From the NCBI GenBank assembly GCA_022559845.1, contig CM040126.1:142422064-142486063 (forward strand): a DNA stretch of 64,000 nt, given 5' to 3'. Under the pieces are notes generated by a model. The model was given only the letters and a program-made list of their open reading frames with translations. It was not told where the DNA came from and made no database searches. Made by a program: the position numbers and the translations under genes. Source of the stretch: Amorphophallus konjac. Its lineage: Eukaryota > Streptophyta > Magnoliopsida > Alismatales > Araceae. Of this stretch, positions 23,437-34,503 are shown in pieces. Position 1 is the stretch's first letter; each line of letters opens with the position of its first letter.

Positions 23437-25357
23437 TGATGGGAATCAACACTGAGCACTAACATTTTATTTTTATATTTATATCCTTTTTATTTGCATT
23501 TATATCCTTGTATTAATTGGGTTCCAATTGTAAGGCATTATAAGCCAATTTGTTAGTCTTTAGGAATCTTGGGGTTTCTATGTAAAATGTCAGTAGGTCC
23601 AACAGGGTCCCCTACCCTCTTTCCCATTGGTCCATCTAGGATCATGGGCCATGTGGGGCTTGTTCAAAGTCCAAGATTGGACTTGGACCAAGGAGACAAA
23701 AGAAGAAAATTCAAATTTCACCTCTCCCATGGTCCAAGGGGCGCCCCCTATATATTATTTTAATTTGGTCATTTTGACCACATGAGGGATTAATTATCCC
23801 ATACCTTATTTGCCCCTCCCTAACCCTAGATCTAAGGGTAGTTTTGGTCTTTTTTCCATTTCTATATAACCCATGTATTTTGTGAATTCCATAGCAATTA
23901 ATGAAGAAAATCCCATTTTTTTGCTCAAGGAGGCCTAAGGGCGAACCCCCTCTCTCTCTTTGCCCTTGGAGCTGTGATAGCTCTGATCTTCAGAGGTGTG
24001 AAGCCTCTCAATTACCCCCTCTCTGAGTGAGAAGCTCAGCACTGCTGCCGCCGCCGCCATCGAGCCGCCATCGCACCGCCACCGCCTCGCCGTCGGAAGT
24101 CTGTCCACCCCTGGACAACAAACTATTGCCCGATTTTTATCTCCCAATCAGGAGATTTGATGAAGCCCAAATTTTGAGGGTGAGTTCCCCACGAAATCCC
24201 CTCTCTCCAAAAAAATTTCCAGGTTATTCCTCCACTGTTTACCCCCGTACCACCATATTCTTCCCTGGTCTACACAATCTGTCCCTATGCAGATTTGTGT
24301 TCCAGCAGCCCAACTCTTCTTCATTTTTACCCCCTTCCTAATTTCAGATCTATCTAAAATTTGGACTGGGATTTCTGTCCAACAAAGCTCTCTTTCACAA
24401 ATTTTTCATGATTTTATGAATTTGTTTACCCATCCAAAAATCCACTGCAAAATCCGAAATCAGTTCTGTCTCCTGCAGTTCAGATCCGACCACCCCCTAC
24501 TATAAAATCAATTTCCCCTCTCAAACCACCTCAGAAAATTACAAAAAAAATATCCTCGTGTTCCTTACTTCCCCATCCATCTCCCACAAAAATTCATGTC
24601 CAAATTCCACCGTTTGACCTTTAGTCAACCCATGTTTTCAGGCAGATCCGAATTTGTCTAATCTTTCCTGAGTCTATCTGTCCGTCGGTTATATATTCCA
24701 CCAAGGAAACTACAGAGACAGGAAAATTTCTATAACACCAGGTGGTTGTAGATCTCCAAGTTAGCTTCGCAACGGCGCTAGTTTCATGTCGATCCGACGT
24801 CAGAGCAGATCGCAGCAAATTTTCTCGCCGAGTCGTGCAATGCTGAAACAGTGGAATCAGTTCGGGACAGCAAGCTGCCGCCAGAGTAGCAGCGCTCTGG
24901 AACCGTCGGGGCTGCCCAAGAAGTCACCCATCAACCCAAGTGGGATATTCCCGGGTCCTACATGTAGCCCTTTACCTCCCTGCGTGGAGTGGGCAGTAAA
25001 ACTCTTGCTGTAATTTTTGTTAATTATTTCTACCGGGAGTACGAGACTTGGCCGGGATCACCTTCCCCACGCCCAGAGCGTGGAGGTACACTCGCCACCC
25101 TCCTACTTTGCATCTGCTTGTTTCGTATATCTTCATATGACGCTGCTAGAGTGATAGGATAACTAGCTCGTCAAATTTTTATCACCGCTGTGAGAGAGAG
25201 AGTGAGTGGAACCTGTCCTATGTCTCGATCCAAACACGCGGAAAAGCCGATAGCGGAGACTCATTGTCGGTTTCTCAAATCGCGCCGATCCACGCGTTTC
25301 CCTCACTTAGGGACGTCCGCGAGCTAGAGTCCCAGGTTCACGTCCCGTTCCGCATCA
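23437..25357 (+). repeat. 3' LTR of E3 (1921 bp)
   Basis: It starts TGATGGGAATC after GGGGAGAAT and ends CGCATCA. TATATAAC at 23863-23870 is the likely TATA box. A GCC-rich stretch at 24043-24090 and a donor-like GAGGGTGAGTTC at about 24176 follow. Confidence 0.88.
23863..23870 (+). promoter_or_regulatory. TATA box, E3 3' LTR
   Basis: TATATAAC, intact here and decayed in the 5' copy. Confidence 0.5.
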
Positions 25358-25855
25358 GCATACATGATTTTTGGTTATGGTGCCGTTGAGGACACCTTTC
25401 TGGCTATGACCGGCTGTGAATATATACGTGGTGTAATTGATTTGATCACACTGAATGCCAACTATTTTCCACCACTGCAGCGAATCATGCACCACGTGTT
25501 TACTGCATTCATCTATCCCAAGAGTGAAAGCCGAAATGAAGTGACAGAAGTTCACAAATTATTATTTTACTATGTTATGAATGGGATATTTGTCAACATG
25601 GGTCGCCTCATGATAGATTTGATTGGGACATTCCGTACCCAACTGCGGAGATCCTTGCCGTATGCTTCACGGCTGACGGGAGTATTCATTTATGCTAGAA
25701 TTAATCTAGCCGACGAACTGTTTATTCGAGTCATGCAGGATGATGTGTATAAAAAACACAAGATCTTTTCAGTCTTTGGATATTATTGGGGTCTCGATGG
25801 TCAGTTGCGCAGAAATGTGCCAGTTTATGGGGAAGAATATGAAGAAGAAGAGTAA
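25358..25855 (+). pseudogene. PF20167-like plant transposon gene, continued after E3
   Basis: Continues the frame of 15780-16039 once one target copy is removed. It contains FGYGAVEDTFLA, YPKSESRNEVTEVHKLLFYY and MNGIFVNMGRLMIDLI, matching the family's usual basic/EVT and hydrophobic NxGxxI segments. It ends in an acidic run (EEYEEEE) at a TAA at 25853-25855. In the same frame a Gln-rich stretch follows. Confidence 0.65.
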
Positions 25856-26433
25856 GAAGAGCAACAGCAGCAGCAGGGTCAAGGGGAAGCCCCCCTCTAG
25901 TTTAGGCAGAGGACCAGCCTCCTCCACCTTCACCTCCACATGTAGATCCAGAGATGCCACCTCCTCCTCAGTTCTTTCATGGGGAATCCTCTACTCAGGG
26001 CGCAGGGCCGCCTTTTTGGGTAGATTCTGAGACTTTTGATAGGCATTTTTCTGGGCTAGTCACTCGCGTGGACACCTTTGGGAACCAACTCTCTACTTTT
26101 TGGGATCACATAGACACAATGGGCAATATGCTGGACACCATGTCCGATCGCATAGATTCCTTCTCTACAATCCTGGACACCTTGTCCACTCACATGACCA
26201 CTCTCTCCACTCATATGACCACCCTCAAGCAAAGCCACGAAGACTCACGTGAGGCCTTTCATATCATGAACCGCAGTCTTCTTGACATGCAGCGCCGTGA
26301 CATGGCCCGTGATAACTCCATTGCCAATCTCCAGTACCGCCTTCAGTTTCAAGACCACTCTATTGAGGACATTTGACGCCGCCTTGGCTATCAGCCTCCT
26401 CCTGAAGATCAGCCTCCTGCAGATGGCAACTGA
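25856..26433 (+). pseudogene. C-terminal coiled-coil region of the PF20167-like gene, frameshifted
   Basis: After a frame change near 25900 an open stretch runs to a TGA at 26374-26376 and, in frame, to a second TGA at 26431-26433. It has a Pro-rich linker, then regularly spaced hydrophobics (LSTFWDHIDTMGNMLDTMSD, ILDTLSTHMTTLSTHMTTLK) that look like a heptad coiled coil with an internal duplication. A GATGCCAAAGGGGGAGAAG purine tract at about 26526 is the kind found near the 3' end of plant gypsy elements. Confidence 0.5.
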
Positions 26434-26820
26434 GGATTTTCTTTTGTTTCCTACCTCTAGTCTGTGCCCTTGGGTCTTGTGTCTTATTGGGTCTATTTTT
26501 CTTCTATCCCCTCCCCTCTTTTGATGATGCCAAAGGGGGAGAAGTAGTTAGTAGTTAGTGCAAGTTTATCTTTTGGCTTATGCATGCGTGTCGTATGAAT
26601 GTTTGCAATCTGCATTTGTGAGCCATTTGTGAGTCAGTTTTGCATTTGTCTTTGACCTGTGTCTAGAAGTCTTGCATTCTCTTAAGCATCAATGTACCTT
26701 GTATTGATGAACTAATGAAATGAAATGATGAATTGAATGCAATTAGTTCATAGGTGTGGGTCCTTAAACCTTGGATTTAGCCAATGACATGACATTTTCT
26801 TAGGACTTACTTATTCCTAG
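26434..26820. other. Junction zone between old element and E5 leader
   Basis: No gene. The left part is the 3' non-coding end of the PF20167-like element. The right part, read on the minus strand from 26820 downward, is the leader of E5 after its primer site. The exact junction cannot be seen. Confidence 0.4.
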
Positions 26821-26832
26821 GCTCTGATACCA
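26821..26832 (-). other. Primer binding site of E5
   Basis: On the minus strand TGGTATCAGAGC lies seven bases after the E5 LTR end, a perfect Met-tRNA type site. It shows that E5 is a 5' LTR with adjoining internal sequence, not a solo LTR. Confidence 0.88.
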
Positions 26833-27975
26833 ACTTAACTGTCACGCCCCGAGCCATGTGTACATCGGAAGCAACTCGGGGGAAACATGGATAGTCGACA
26901 ATATGTCTCAAGCTAGCAATATAAATCATAGCGCAATAAACATCCACATAAGAGGAATGCCCAATAATTGACAAAAAATCTAACTTTTATTGATAGTAAT
27001 CAAGGTACACGAATGTTTGTCTCTCTTTTGACACAAAGACAGACTAGACTCAATAAAGGGAAAATTACATCATGATTCTAACTAATGACACTACTAGGCT
27101 TTTCTCTTGACTTTAGTCGCTCTCGGATCCACCACTTGTATAGTCCGAATCCAACTCGCTAGTATTTCCTGAAAAGATTGGAAAAGTAGGATAATGAGCA
27201 CACTTGCCCAGTAGGTATCTTCGTATCAACATGAAGGCATAGTTTAAATAATTAATCAATTTAGCTCTAGAACATAAGGTAAAAGAAATGCGATAAAACA
27301 TATGACATAAAGCCAAAGTAACAATGCAAGTATCAAGGCATAAAAGACGTGAGTGTCCAGGTAGAATGAGAGTATGATCAAGAATGTAATATGAATATAA
27401 CTTGGCCTTTCATGAACGAGAATGTATTTTTCATAACCATAAAGGCTATGCACTAGAAAGTCATGTAACAAGAATGTACTAGCAAGCATGTAATTTCACA
27501 AGATAGCGTCGTGATTTTCACCCGTCTATAAAAAAAGTACTCCCAGTGTAATGCGACGCCAGTAAGTATCATACCCCGTGATTTATAGTATGTTTCTAGC
27601 TATCTGTCGAGGGGACTAGTGTCGAACCCTTGGACACTGTCTGTGCACGCTCTTGCATCTTCAAGTTATGAATAAAGCTACTTCCACGAGTTATAAATAA
27701 TGTAGGCCAATAATAACAAGTTCCAACTATAGTTCATGATAACAACATCAAGGTAAGAATGCACCAATTATGAACATGAGAGTTCCAAGGTAGAATTAAG
27801 AATAAGGTCATACTACAGAAGGAATTCGGCAGCATAACGGTACATTCAATAGTTTTCCATAATTCATTAATAATTTATTGGATAAGGTGTTAAGTTCTAG
27901 ACAATCAATAGACCATCTAGGAATATAGGAAAATCAACCCTTAGGTCAAACCCTGGGTTTAATAACACTGGGATA

Positions 27976-28860
27976 GGAAACGGTCTAGTCTGGGCCGTTT
28001 CTTGAAGTATCGGTCACAGCCTGGCCGCAAACTGAAAGGTAGCGGTCCTGGGATGGCTGCAACTAGATAGAGTCGACGCCAGAACGAAAGAAGGGTCGAC
28101 ACAGTGAAAACTCTAGGAGATAGTGATCATGGGAAGGCCGCTAATTGATAATAGCAGTCTCCTTTATGGCCGCAACCAGCCAGACTCAGAAACACACCGG
28201 TCATGTGAGTGCTTTCTAGATAATTGGACTTTGGGGGTACAACCAGCTCGGCATCCTAGTGGGAATCCCAGGCTCGCGGAGATTTTCGGAGGCCTTGAAA
28301 CATGATCCCCTAGTCCGACAGAAGGAATATCTGACGGAGATGTTCACAAGTCCAAGAAAATGTGCCTATAAGTGCAAAGTGTAACTAATGGCATCGTACC
28401 GGAATAACAAAGTGTAACTAATGACATCATACCAGAATGTGTGCCATGTACTTAAGAAAGACTCAAGGATGAGAAAGAATCGTGTAGAAAACAACGATCA
28501 ATTCATCCATGAAACAAGTGCATAAAACATGTGAAACATAATATTAATACAAGAGTATATAGTTTTGGCATGAAATTAACATATGATTAAAATAAGTGTA
28601 TGAAGACATGTAAGTCATGAAACCTAGCAGAATGGATGCACAGTATAACCATTAACATGAATCTAGAGTCAAAACTAGGAATACGACCTAATTATCTAAG
28701 CTTAACATATAATTAATAGGGCTAATCTACAATCTACTTGAAGTTAACAAAGTGCAGACAACAGAAAGAAAGTAGCGGTCATATGAGGACTGCATGCTGG
28801 TGGTAGCGGTCTGTCGCAGGGCTGCTACATGATTATGGCGGTCTAATAGAGACCATTTCT
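27976..28860. repeat. Inverted-repeat arrays of E5
   Basis: Units at 27976-28064, 28120-28176 and 28770-28860 with arms TAGCGGTC and GGC(C/T)GCTA. Unit 28803-28828 is homologous to E4 19876-19901. Confidence 0.7.
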
Positions 28861-29611
28861 TATCTATAGCAGACAAAAGTAAAATAGGGCATGCAATACC
28901 TATTCTAAGGAAAATAAATGCAGGTAAACGTGCTAGACAGGAAGGTAAACATGCTACCACGAAAATCAAGTCATGGAGATGCATAGGTTTACATGAATTA
29001 ACTCAAAATTATCAATTTCTTATTAAAGGGTAGGATACATGCATAGTGTGATAACCTAGATGCGCAGTTAAAATAAAACATCAAATTCTCAAAGTACAGG
29101 GTATGAAATCATGAGAAACCAGAGGCTTTTGTTCCTTACACGTTAATTTAGCCATCCATGAGATAACGTACCTCTGGGAATACCCCTAGAGTGTGAATTT
29201 CTAACTCGAAGATCGCCTTGGTTCCTGCACGTCTTGCACTAACTCAGCAACTTCCCATCCTTCTATCTCCTTAACCTCTTGTCCTAAATTCATGAAAATT
29301 GGAGGGTAGGTAGAAGACATGAAGAGGAATGATAAAGTCTAATGGACAGACGCGAAAATACCGTTGCTAGGGCTTCTAATATCTTGATATTTGCTGGACG
29401 GACACACTGGTTCCTGTGCGGTCTGTAGCAAACCAGCAACTTGTAGGGCTTCTAACTTTCCAACGACGTGTCCTCCTAGCACGAGATTTTGAGGGGAATT
29501 AAACAAAATTAAGGAGAACAAAATATTCTAAAGGACTGACATGAAATAACGTCGTCTTACCATCGAGCCAGGTGAGCCAAAAGTAAGGTTCACACAAGTC
29601 GAACCTGGAAC

Positions 29612-29621
29612 TTATTTATAG
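29612..29621 (-). promoter_or_regulatory. TATA box, E5 LTR
   Basis: CTATAAATAA on the minus strand. A further hairpin-like unit (29808-29850) lies about 190 bp upstream. Confidence 0.6.
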
Positions 29622-32575
29622 GGTTTGCTAGGGTTTGAGGGATTAGATCAAACCTAGAGTTCAAATTTGGAGTAGAACTGATCCTTAGAGAGTTCTAGAG
29701 AGTTATCCATGCTAGATAGGTTAGATCCAAGGCGATTTGATTGTGGAATTTCCAAGTTTTTCACGGCTCTTGCCGTTGCGATCACAGAAGTTGCTAGCAT
29801 TTTTCCCTGGACCGCTATATGGTGGTAGTGGTCACACGATAGACTGCAACCATCCAGGGTGTCAGAAGTTTAAATTTCTGTCAAACTCTTCCTATTTGTA
29901 TCCCCTAATTATCTTATTAATTGGGGATTTATCCTAATGACATTCTAGAGTATGGGCTTGGGCCAAGATGGTTTAGGATTGGGTTTGTGGGCCTAATTTG
30001 AGTGGGCCATTGTGCTTGGTTATTAATTGGTCTTCCAATTAAATTTAATTAACCCAAAAATATATTTAAAAGACCATTAAGCCTCTTTAAATGCTTAATA
30101 ATGGTTTAAAATTTCTAAAAATTCCTAGAAAATTCCAGGGTGTTACAAGTAATGACTTAATCGTGCTTATAGAGGTTGAGAAATGTCTGGTATGAATGCA
30201 GATGCATGCGAGGCATACAATTTGTTTCAGCTGGGCTGGTTGCTAGTTAATAGCTAGGCTCACGAGGGTCTGACCCTAGATGGTCAAAGTGAAGCTGCAA
30301 AAGGGAAGTTCAACAGATGACAACTGATGCGTCAACCCGGCCCGTTCGTGCGTTGACGCATGGAGGAGTTTGGTTGACCAAAATTTGGGATCGGTCGACC
30401 GAATTTAGTAAATGGTTGACCGAAATTCAAGGATAGCCCATGTAGGGGGTTCAACTTTCAAGCAAATGCATGCATGACTCACAATGAATGCAAATGGATT
30501 GTTCCATGTTGGGGAATGCATGAGAGAGTGGGCTTAATCATGCTTATGCGTCCCTAGCATGTAGGGTGTTTCTATTCTGCACTTGGACATGTCAAAAGGG
30601 GAGGGTCGACCCCTGCTATAGTAGGTTTCAAGTCACCCTATGTTCGACAAATGCAGAATGCATGTGTGCATGAATGAGCATCAGTTGATTTTTTTATTTC
30701 TTTTATACATCTTAATCGTTTCTTTTGATTGAACTTTCTCTTCTTTTATTGCTGCATGACATTTTTATTTGTTTAATCATTTTCTTCATTTCAGCACCGT
30801 TCTATTCAGATTTGTTCTTGACCAGCTCAACCACATTGTTTGTGCAGAAGTGTATTCGTAGCTTGCTTGATCAATTATTCAGCATGAGTGTATTCATCAC
30901 TTGTTTGATTGCTTGTTCAGAATGAATGCATTCTCTTTAGCCATCTTTTAGTTCAGCATTGGCTCTTGTGCATTTTTTTTTTGTTTGATGCTTTTAGTTT
31001 TAGCATTATGTCCATTGTTCAGTCCATGTTTCAACGCTAGCTCAGATTTTGTTGAGTCCACAATTCTGAGGGAATTTGGGCAGCTCCTCCCCCGGACTTG
31101 GGTTTTGGGGGTGAAAAATAGGAAACGCATGCACAGAAATTTTGAGATGGCTCTGAAATATAAGGATGCACATGGAAGCAACAACATATGAGGATGCACA
31201 TGCAAGTGGCAACATCCTTAAAACCTAAATTGGGCATGGACACCCCGAGGTCTAGCCTACAAAGGGCACCACTGACCCAGGGGTTAGCCATTTTTCCAAC
31301 TCTGGAATTTGCATTATTTCTGCTGGCCTCATGGCCATTGATATCCCACTCTTGGTGCAACATTCCCCAGAGAACATACTATAAAGAAGTAGATCCCTGG
31401 GGGATATGAGAGTGGTCAGAAAATAGAAACCCGATCGATGTGAAACCGTGATGTGCCCCTTCCCCGTGGCAGGTCTTTAATCATAATCGGTAGCAAACCA
31501 GAGAGAGAGCATCTTGTTACCCCATTGCGTGGGAGCATAGACCATGCGGCCAGACTAGTAGGCCTATATTCCCAATGGGGAATAGAGACTATAGCAGATG
31601 GTGCTCAGCGATGGACGAAAATAGAAAATCTGAAGAAACAAGCTCGAGTAGACATTTAAGCAAACGCCATTTTACTCGTGTGTGATTGGCATGGAAGCCA
31701 GAGTGATTAGCAGAAACTCTTTGATGAATTATAATTAAGCAGGGGGGAAACACAGAGGCAGTCAATTTTATCAAATCTGGGACTGAACCAGGACCTCCAC
31801 AACCCATGAGTGTGGGTGAGGGGGAACATGGTCGTTTCCATAAACACCACATATGATAATTAGTAGTAAGAGAACATATACATATTGAAGAAGTGATGAT
31901 CATGTACGCTGGATACACAGGGGAGATGGGGATCAAGGCAGGCAATATGAATCTATCCGAGGACGTTAGGGAAGGGACTGTGAGATTAATCTTGCCCAGG
32001 AGGGCATGGGTCTGCCATAGGGATAGAGGGAAGCACTGGGAACAGCCTCAAAACCAGCAGATCAGAGGGGGATAGAACCCAAACCCAATCCATTATGATC
32101 GGATAGGCTGGCCTGGGCCTCCTTCCTAATACAACACTCTCCTCCAAGCAACGAAACAAAGAAGAAGAGAAGTAAACATGATAGCAAGCTTATAGCGAAC
32201 CGGGGATTGGGATTGAAGAGAAATCCACCACAGTGAACAGAGAATATTCAAATAGCATAACATTTATTTCGTTTCCATGGAAACATACATCATCCAGGCA
32301 CCAGCTCGTCTAGGAAACATATAAACCCCAAAGAGAAACATACATCAGAGAGGAGAAAAAGAAAACATGAAAAAGGAGGGGGGAGGGCAGAGCATTGACT
32401 TCTCTCCCTCCCCAAGCAGCACACCTCTCTCTCTTCTCTTCCTCTCTATCTTATCTTCACACACAGGAGAAGAAGAGAGCCTAGGAAGCACCTCAGGGAG
32501 GCTTCGAACAACACCAGTAGGGGGGAGAAGAATAGAGCTGCTGGAGAGAGCCTTCCCTTCTAGACGTTGGGTCTT

Positions 32576-32583
32576 TTTTATAG
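32576..32583 (-). promoter_or_regulatory. Candidate minus-strand TATA box
   Basis: CTATAAAA read on the minus strand within GCTATAAAAAAGAC, followed by a pyrimidine-rich leader-like stretch. It resembles the promoter of the E6 antisense gene. No coding sequence downstream is recognised, so it may be a relic. Confidence 0.35.
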
Positions 32584-32769
32584 CAGCAGGAGGCTCCTTT
32601 CTTCTTTTCCAAGGTAAGGTGAAAGAGGAATATTCTCCAAACATTGGGGGTCATTCCCCTACACGCCCTGTACGGTCGTACGGCCTTTTGGAAGGAGCTA
32701 CGATCGGGCTTTGAGGGAGAGCACAAGCCGCGCGCGTGACCTGTGGGCGTACGTTCTTCTTCTGCGTCT

Positions 32770-32885
32770 AAGGGTGTGTCGACGCGAGCAGTGAGCCGTG
32801 TCGATGCGACCTGCTACCAGGGGCCATTTTTTTTCTTTCTTGTCTTCAATGGCGTCGACATGACTTTTACAGTGCGTCGACATAG
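32770..32885. repeat. GTCGAC-type repeat array (left of E6)
   Basis: Four copies of (G)TGTCGA(C/T)GCG or GCGTCGACAT in 116 bp. The same words resume at 57783-57895 on the other side of E6, so E6 split one array. Confidence 0.55.
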
Positions 32886-32919
32886 GAAATGAGCCAGGGA
32901 CCGCTGTTGGTCTTCTGTC

Positions 32920-32924
32920 TTCTG
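32920..32924. repeat. Left target duplication of E6 (TTCTG)
   Basis: TTCTG directly before the 5' LTR, repeated exactly at 57778-57782. Confidence 0.95.
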
Positions 32925-33067
32925 TGTAGACACGCCAAAAATGACGCTATGTTGATCAAATCTCATGTCACTATGATGACGCCCCAAAGTGAACTTCAAT
33001 ATATTCATAATATGAAGTTTTTCTATTTTCTTGTGTGTGGGTCTGTTTATTTTGCATTTTTGTGATT

Positions 33068-33396
33068 CGCGACCTGAAGAGGGGCGTTATTTAAATAGCG
33101 ACCTTATCTAGGGCGTTTTCTCAAGAAAGGACGACTAAACGTCAGGGCGTCAATTCCTGGTATTATCCGGTTTTAAAGTAAATGCAAAATCAATTTAATT
33201 ATTGGTTAACGTCCTTCCTCAGGGCGTGTTTTAAATTAACGCCTCTATCCTAGGCGTGTTCTCATGATTTTTAAACAAAGTAAGTTCTATTGCCAAAATT
33301 AGATCCAAGAAGTGACGCCCTTGATAGAGGTCGTGTTTTGAGTAACGTCTTGATGTAGGTCGTCAATTCTGAATTGACGCCCGTATCTAAGTCGTG
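33068..33396. repeat. Inverted-repeat array, U3 of E6 5' LTR
   Basis: About eight units with arms ACG(C/T/A)CC(C/T) and (A)GG(G/T)CGT, for example 33210-33226 and 33315-33333, often followed by GTTTT or CAATT. Located about 145-475 bp upstream of the TATA box. The arm sequence is that of E2, a different lineage. Confidence 0.75.
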
Positions 33397-33540
33397 TTTT
33401 AGTTCGGAGTCCTGCCTTTTTCCATCTTTCCCTCACAGTTCCCTGCCTTGTTTCAACCTCTTGCTCGATGTTAATCCTTTCCCTGGATATTCCTTGACCG
33501 TTCTTATCTTCCCTTGTTTGATCACATCCGATTGGAATCT

Positions 33541-33549
33541 TATATAAGG
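33541..33549 (+). promoter_or_regulatory. TATA box, E6 5' LTR
   Basis: TATATAAGG, conserved at 57025-57033 in the 3' LTR. Confidence 0.7.
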
Positions 33550-34297
33550 AAGCCTGGATCGATCGTCATAAGGTTGAACACCCACATATACAGAGAAAAA
33601 AGATTGCAGGTTCTGTACGAGCAGAGTTTTCTTCTTCCTGTGCGGTCGTTCCTCTGCATCCTTTTCATAGGAGTTCACTCGTTTCCACTGCTTCTTCTTC
33701 TTCCCATCAACATATTCTTCACACAGTTTCCCTTTACTGTCATCAGGGATAGCAGGGTTCTTTTATTTCGTTTATTTTGTTTATGAGCATATCATCCTTC
33801 GTCCCACCGTCAGTCTTTCTTATTGCATTAAGTCCTATCATCATCATTATCGTATCATATCTCCTTCCCTAGCTCTTCTCTAGGGGTTTAAAAAAAAAAC
33901 AAAAAGAGGTGCGCATGTTGATTTCATTTTTCAACATCATATTCTTTATTTGGGATTGATACTACTTGCATTGGCTGATCCCTTTTCGGTTTGCTTTGTT
34001 TCATTATCTTTTTTGCAAGGTAATCAAAAGGAGAACCCTTCTCATCGGCCGGCCGATTGAAGAAGGAGGAAGGAACTTCACATCATCCCGCGTTCCAATC
34101 TTCACCAGGTATTCGCGATCTCTTTTTATTATTATTGAGGTAACCCCTCTGGCGATCACATCTCCATTTTTGCACCACGTGCAAACTTTTTCTTCCCCTT
34201 ATTTATGCATTAATCATTATTCTCCCATCTTCTTCTTGTTTTTTTCACATCATTTATTCTCTTGTGATTTTGTGAGGGATTTATGCCCATCCACAAA

Positions 34298-34315
34298 TTG
34301 GCGATCACGGTGGGA
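34298..34315 (+). other. Primer binding site of E6
   Basis: TTGGCGATCACGGTGGGA starts two bases after the LTR. TGGCG-type sites are usual in Tat/Athila elements and pair with tRNAs other than Met. The exact tRNA is not determined. Confidence 0.65.
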
Positions 34316-34351
34316 CTTCCACTGTTTTCCTTTTGATTACCATCTCCATTG

Positions 34352-34445
34352 GCACCCTCGTGTGCCCTTTCCCCTTGGCAGCCTCTTGTGCCCTTTCCCC
34401 TTGGTACCCTCGGTACCCTTTCCTTTGTGCCCCTCGGGCACCCTC
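34352..34445. repeat. Short tandem repeat after the E6 primer site
   Basis: Three to four imperfect copies of a roughly 25-bp unit around TGCCCTTTCCCCTTGG. It produces collagen-like shadow ORFs on the minus strand that are not genes. Confidence 0.55.
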
Positions 34446-34503
34446 CACTGTGCACTCTGCACACTCCGGGATCAGCCAGCTTGCGTTTGCATATTCCTCT
34501 GAA

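Larger units (their letters stand above)
16040..25357 (+). mobile_element. E3: non-autonomous LTR retrotransposon related to E1
   Basis: LTRs at 16040-21183 (1926 bp without the E4 insert) and 23437-25357 (1921 bp), both running TGATG(A/G)GAATC to CGCATCA. The internal region (21184-23436) holds a degraded primer site, a gag remnant, proline-rich unknown segments and an integrase C-terminal tail. No protease active site, RT, RNase H or integrase core is visible. LTR copies differ at many positions, so it is old. It was later hit by E4. Confidence 0.87.
26840..30147 (-). mobile_element. E5: truncated Tekay-like element, 5' LTR (3308 bp)
   Basis: On the minus strand it starts TGTAACACCCTGG and ends GGGGCGTGACA, the same ending as E2. 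It has its own TATA box, a CAG/GT-like junction near 27172, and inverted-repeat arrays. The body and 3' LTR expected to the left are missing, so the element was cut by deletion or rearrangement. The right flank is AGTAA, with no matching copy found. E9 is another fragment of this family. Confidence 0.85.
30148..32919. other. Unclassified region left of E6, probably E8 interior
   Basis: No convincing gene. 30170-30680 is rich in ATGCATG-type words and has inverted pairs (GCGTCAAC ... GTTGACGC near 30332-30365; GGTCGACC near 30392). 31000-32350 shows only short ORFs of no recognised family. 32345-32700 looks like a minus-strand promoter/leader (see TATA). 32770-32885 has GTCGAC-centred repeats that continue at 57783 after E6, so at least the right end belongs to the element into which E6 inserted. 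Confidence 0.4.
32925..34295 (+). repeat. 5' LTR of E6 (1371 bp)
   Basis: Starts TGTAGACACGCC and ends CCCATCCACA. Its U3 contains a hairpin array (33068-33396) upstream of TATATAAGG at 33541. ORFs seen inside (for example 33514-33786) recur only in the other LTR copy and are not taken as genes. Confidence 0.95.

Noticed and set aside
31000..32100. Possible plastid or mitochondrial DNA insert
   Set aside because: No organelle gene motif could be recognised; only short ORFs. Not supported.
33514..33786. 90-codon ORF, repeated at 56998-57270
   Set aside because: Lies in both LTR copies of E6 across the leader region, has no family and no coding signature; repeated only because the LTR is duplicated.
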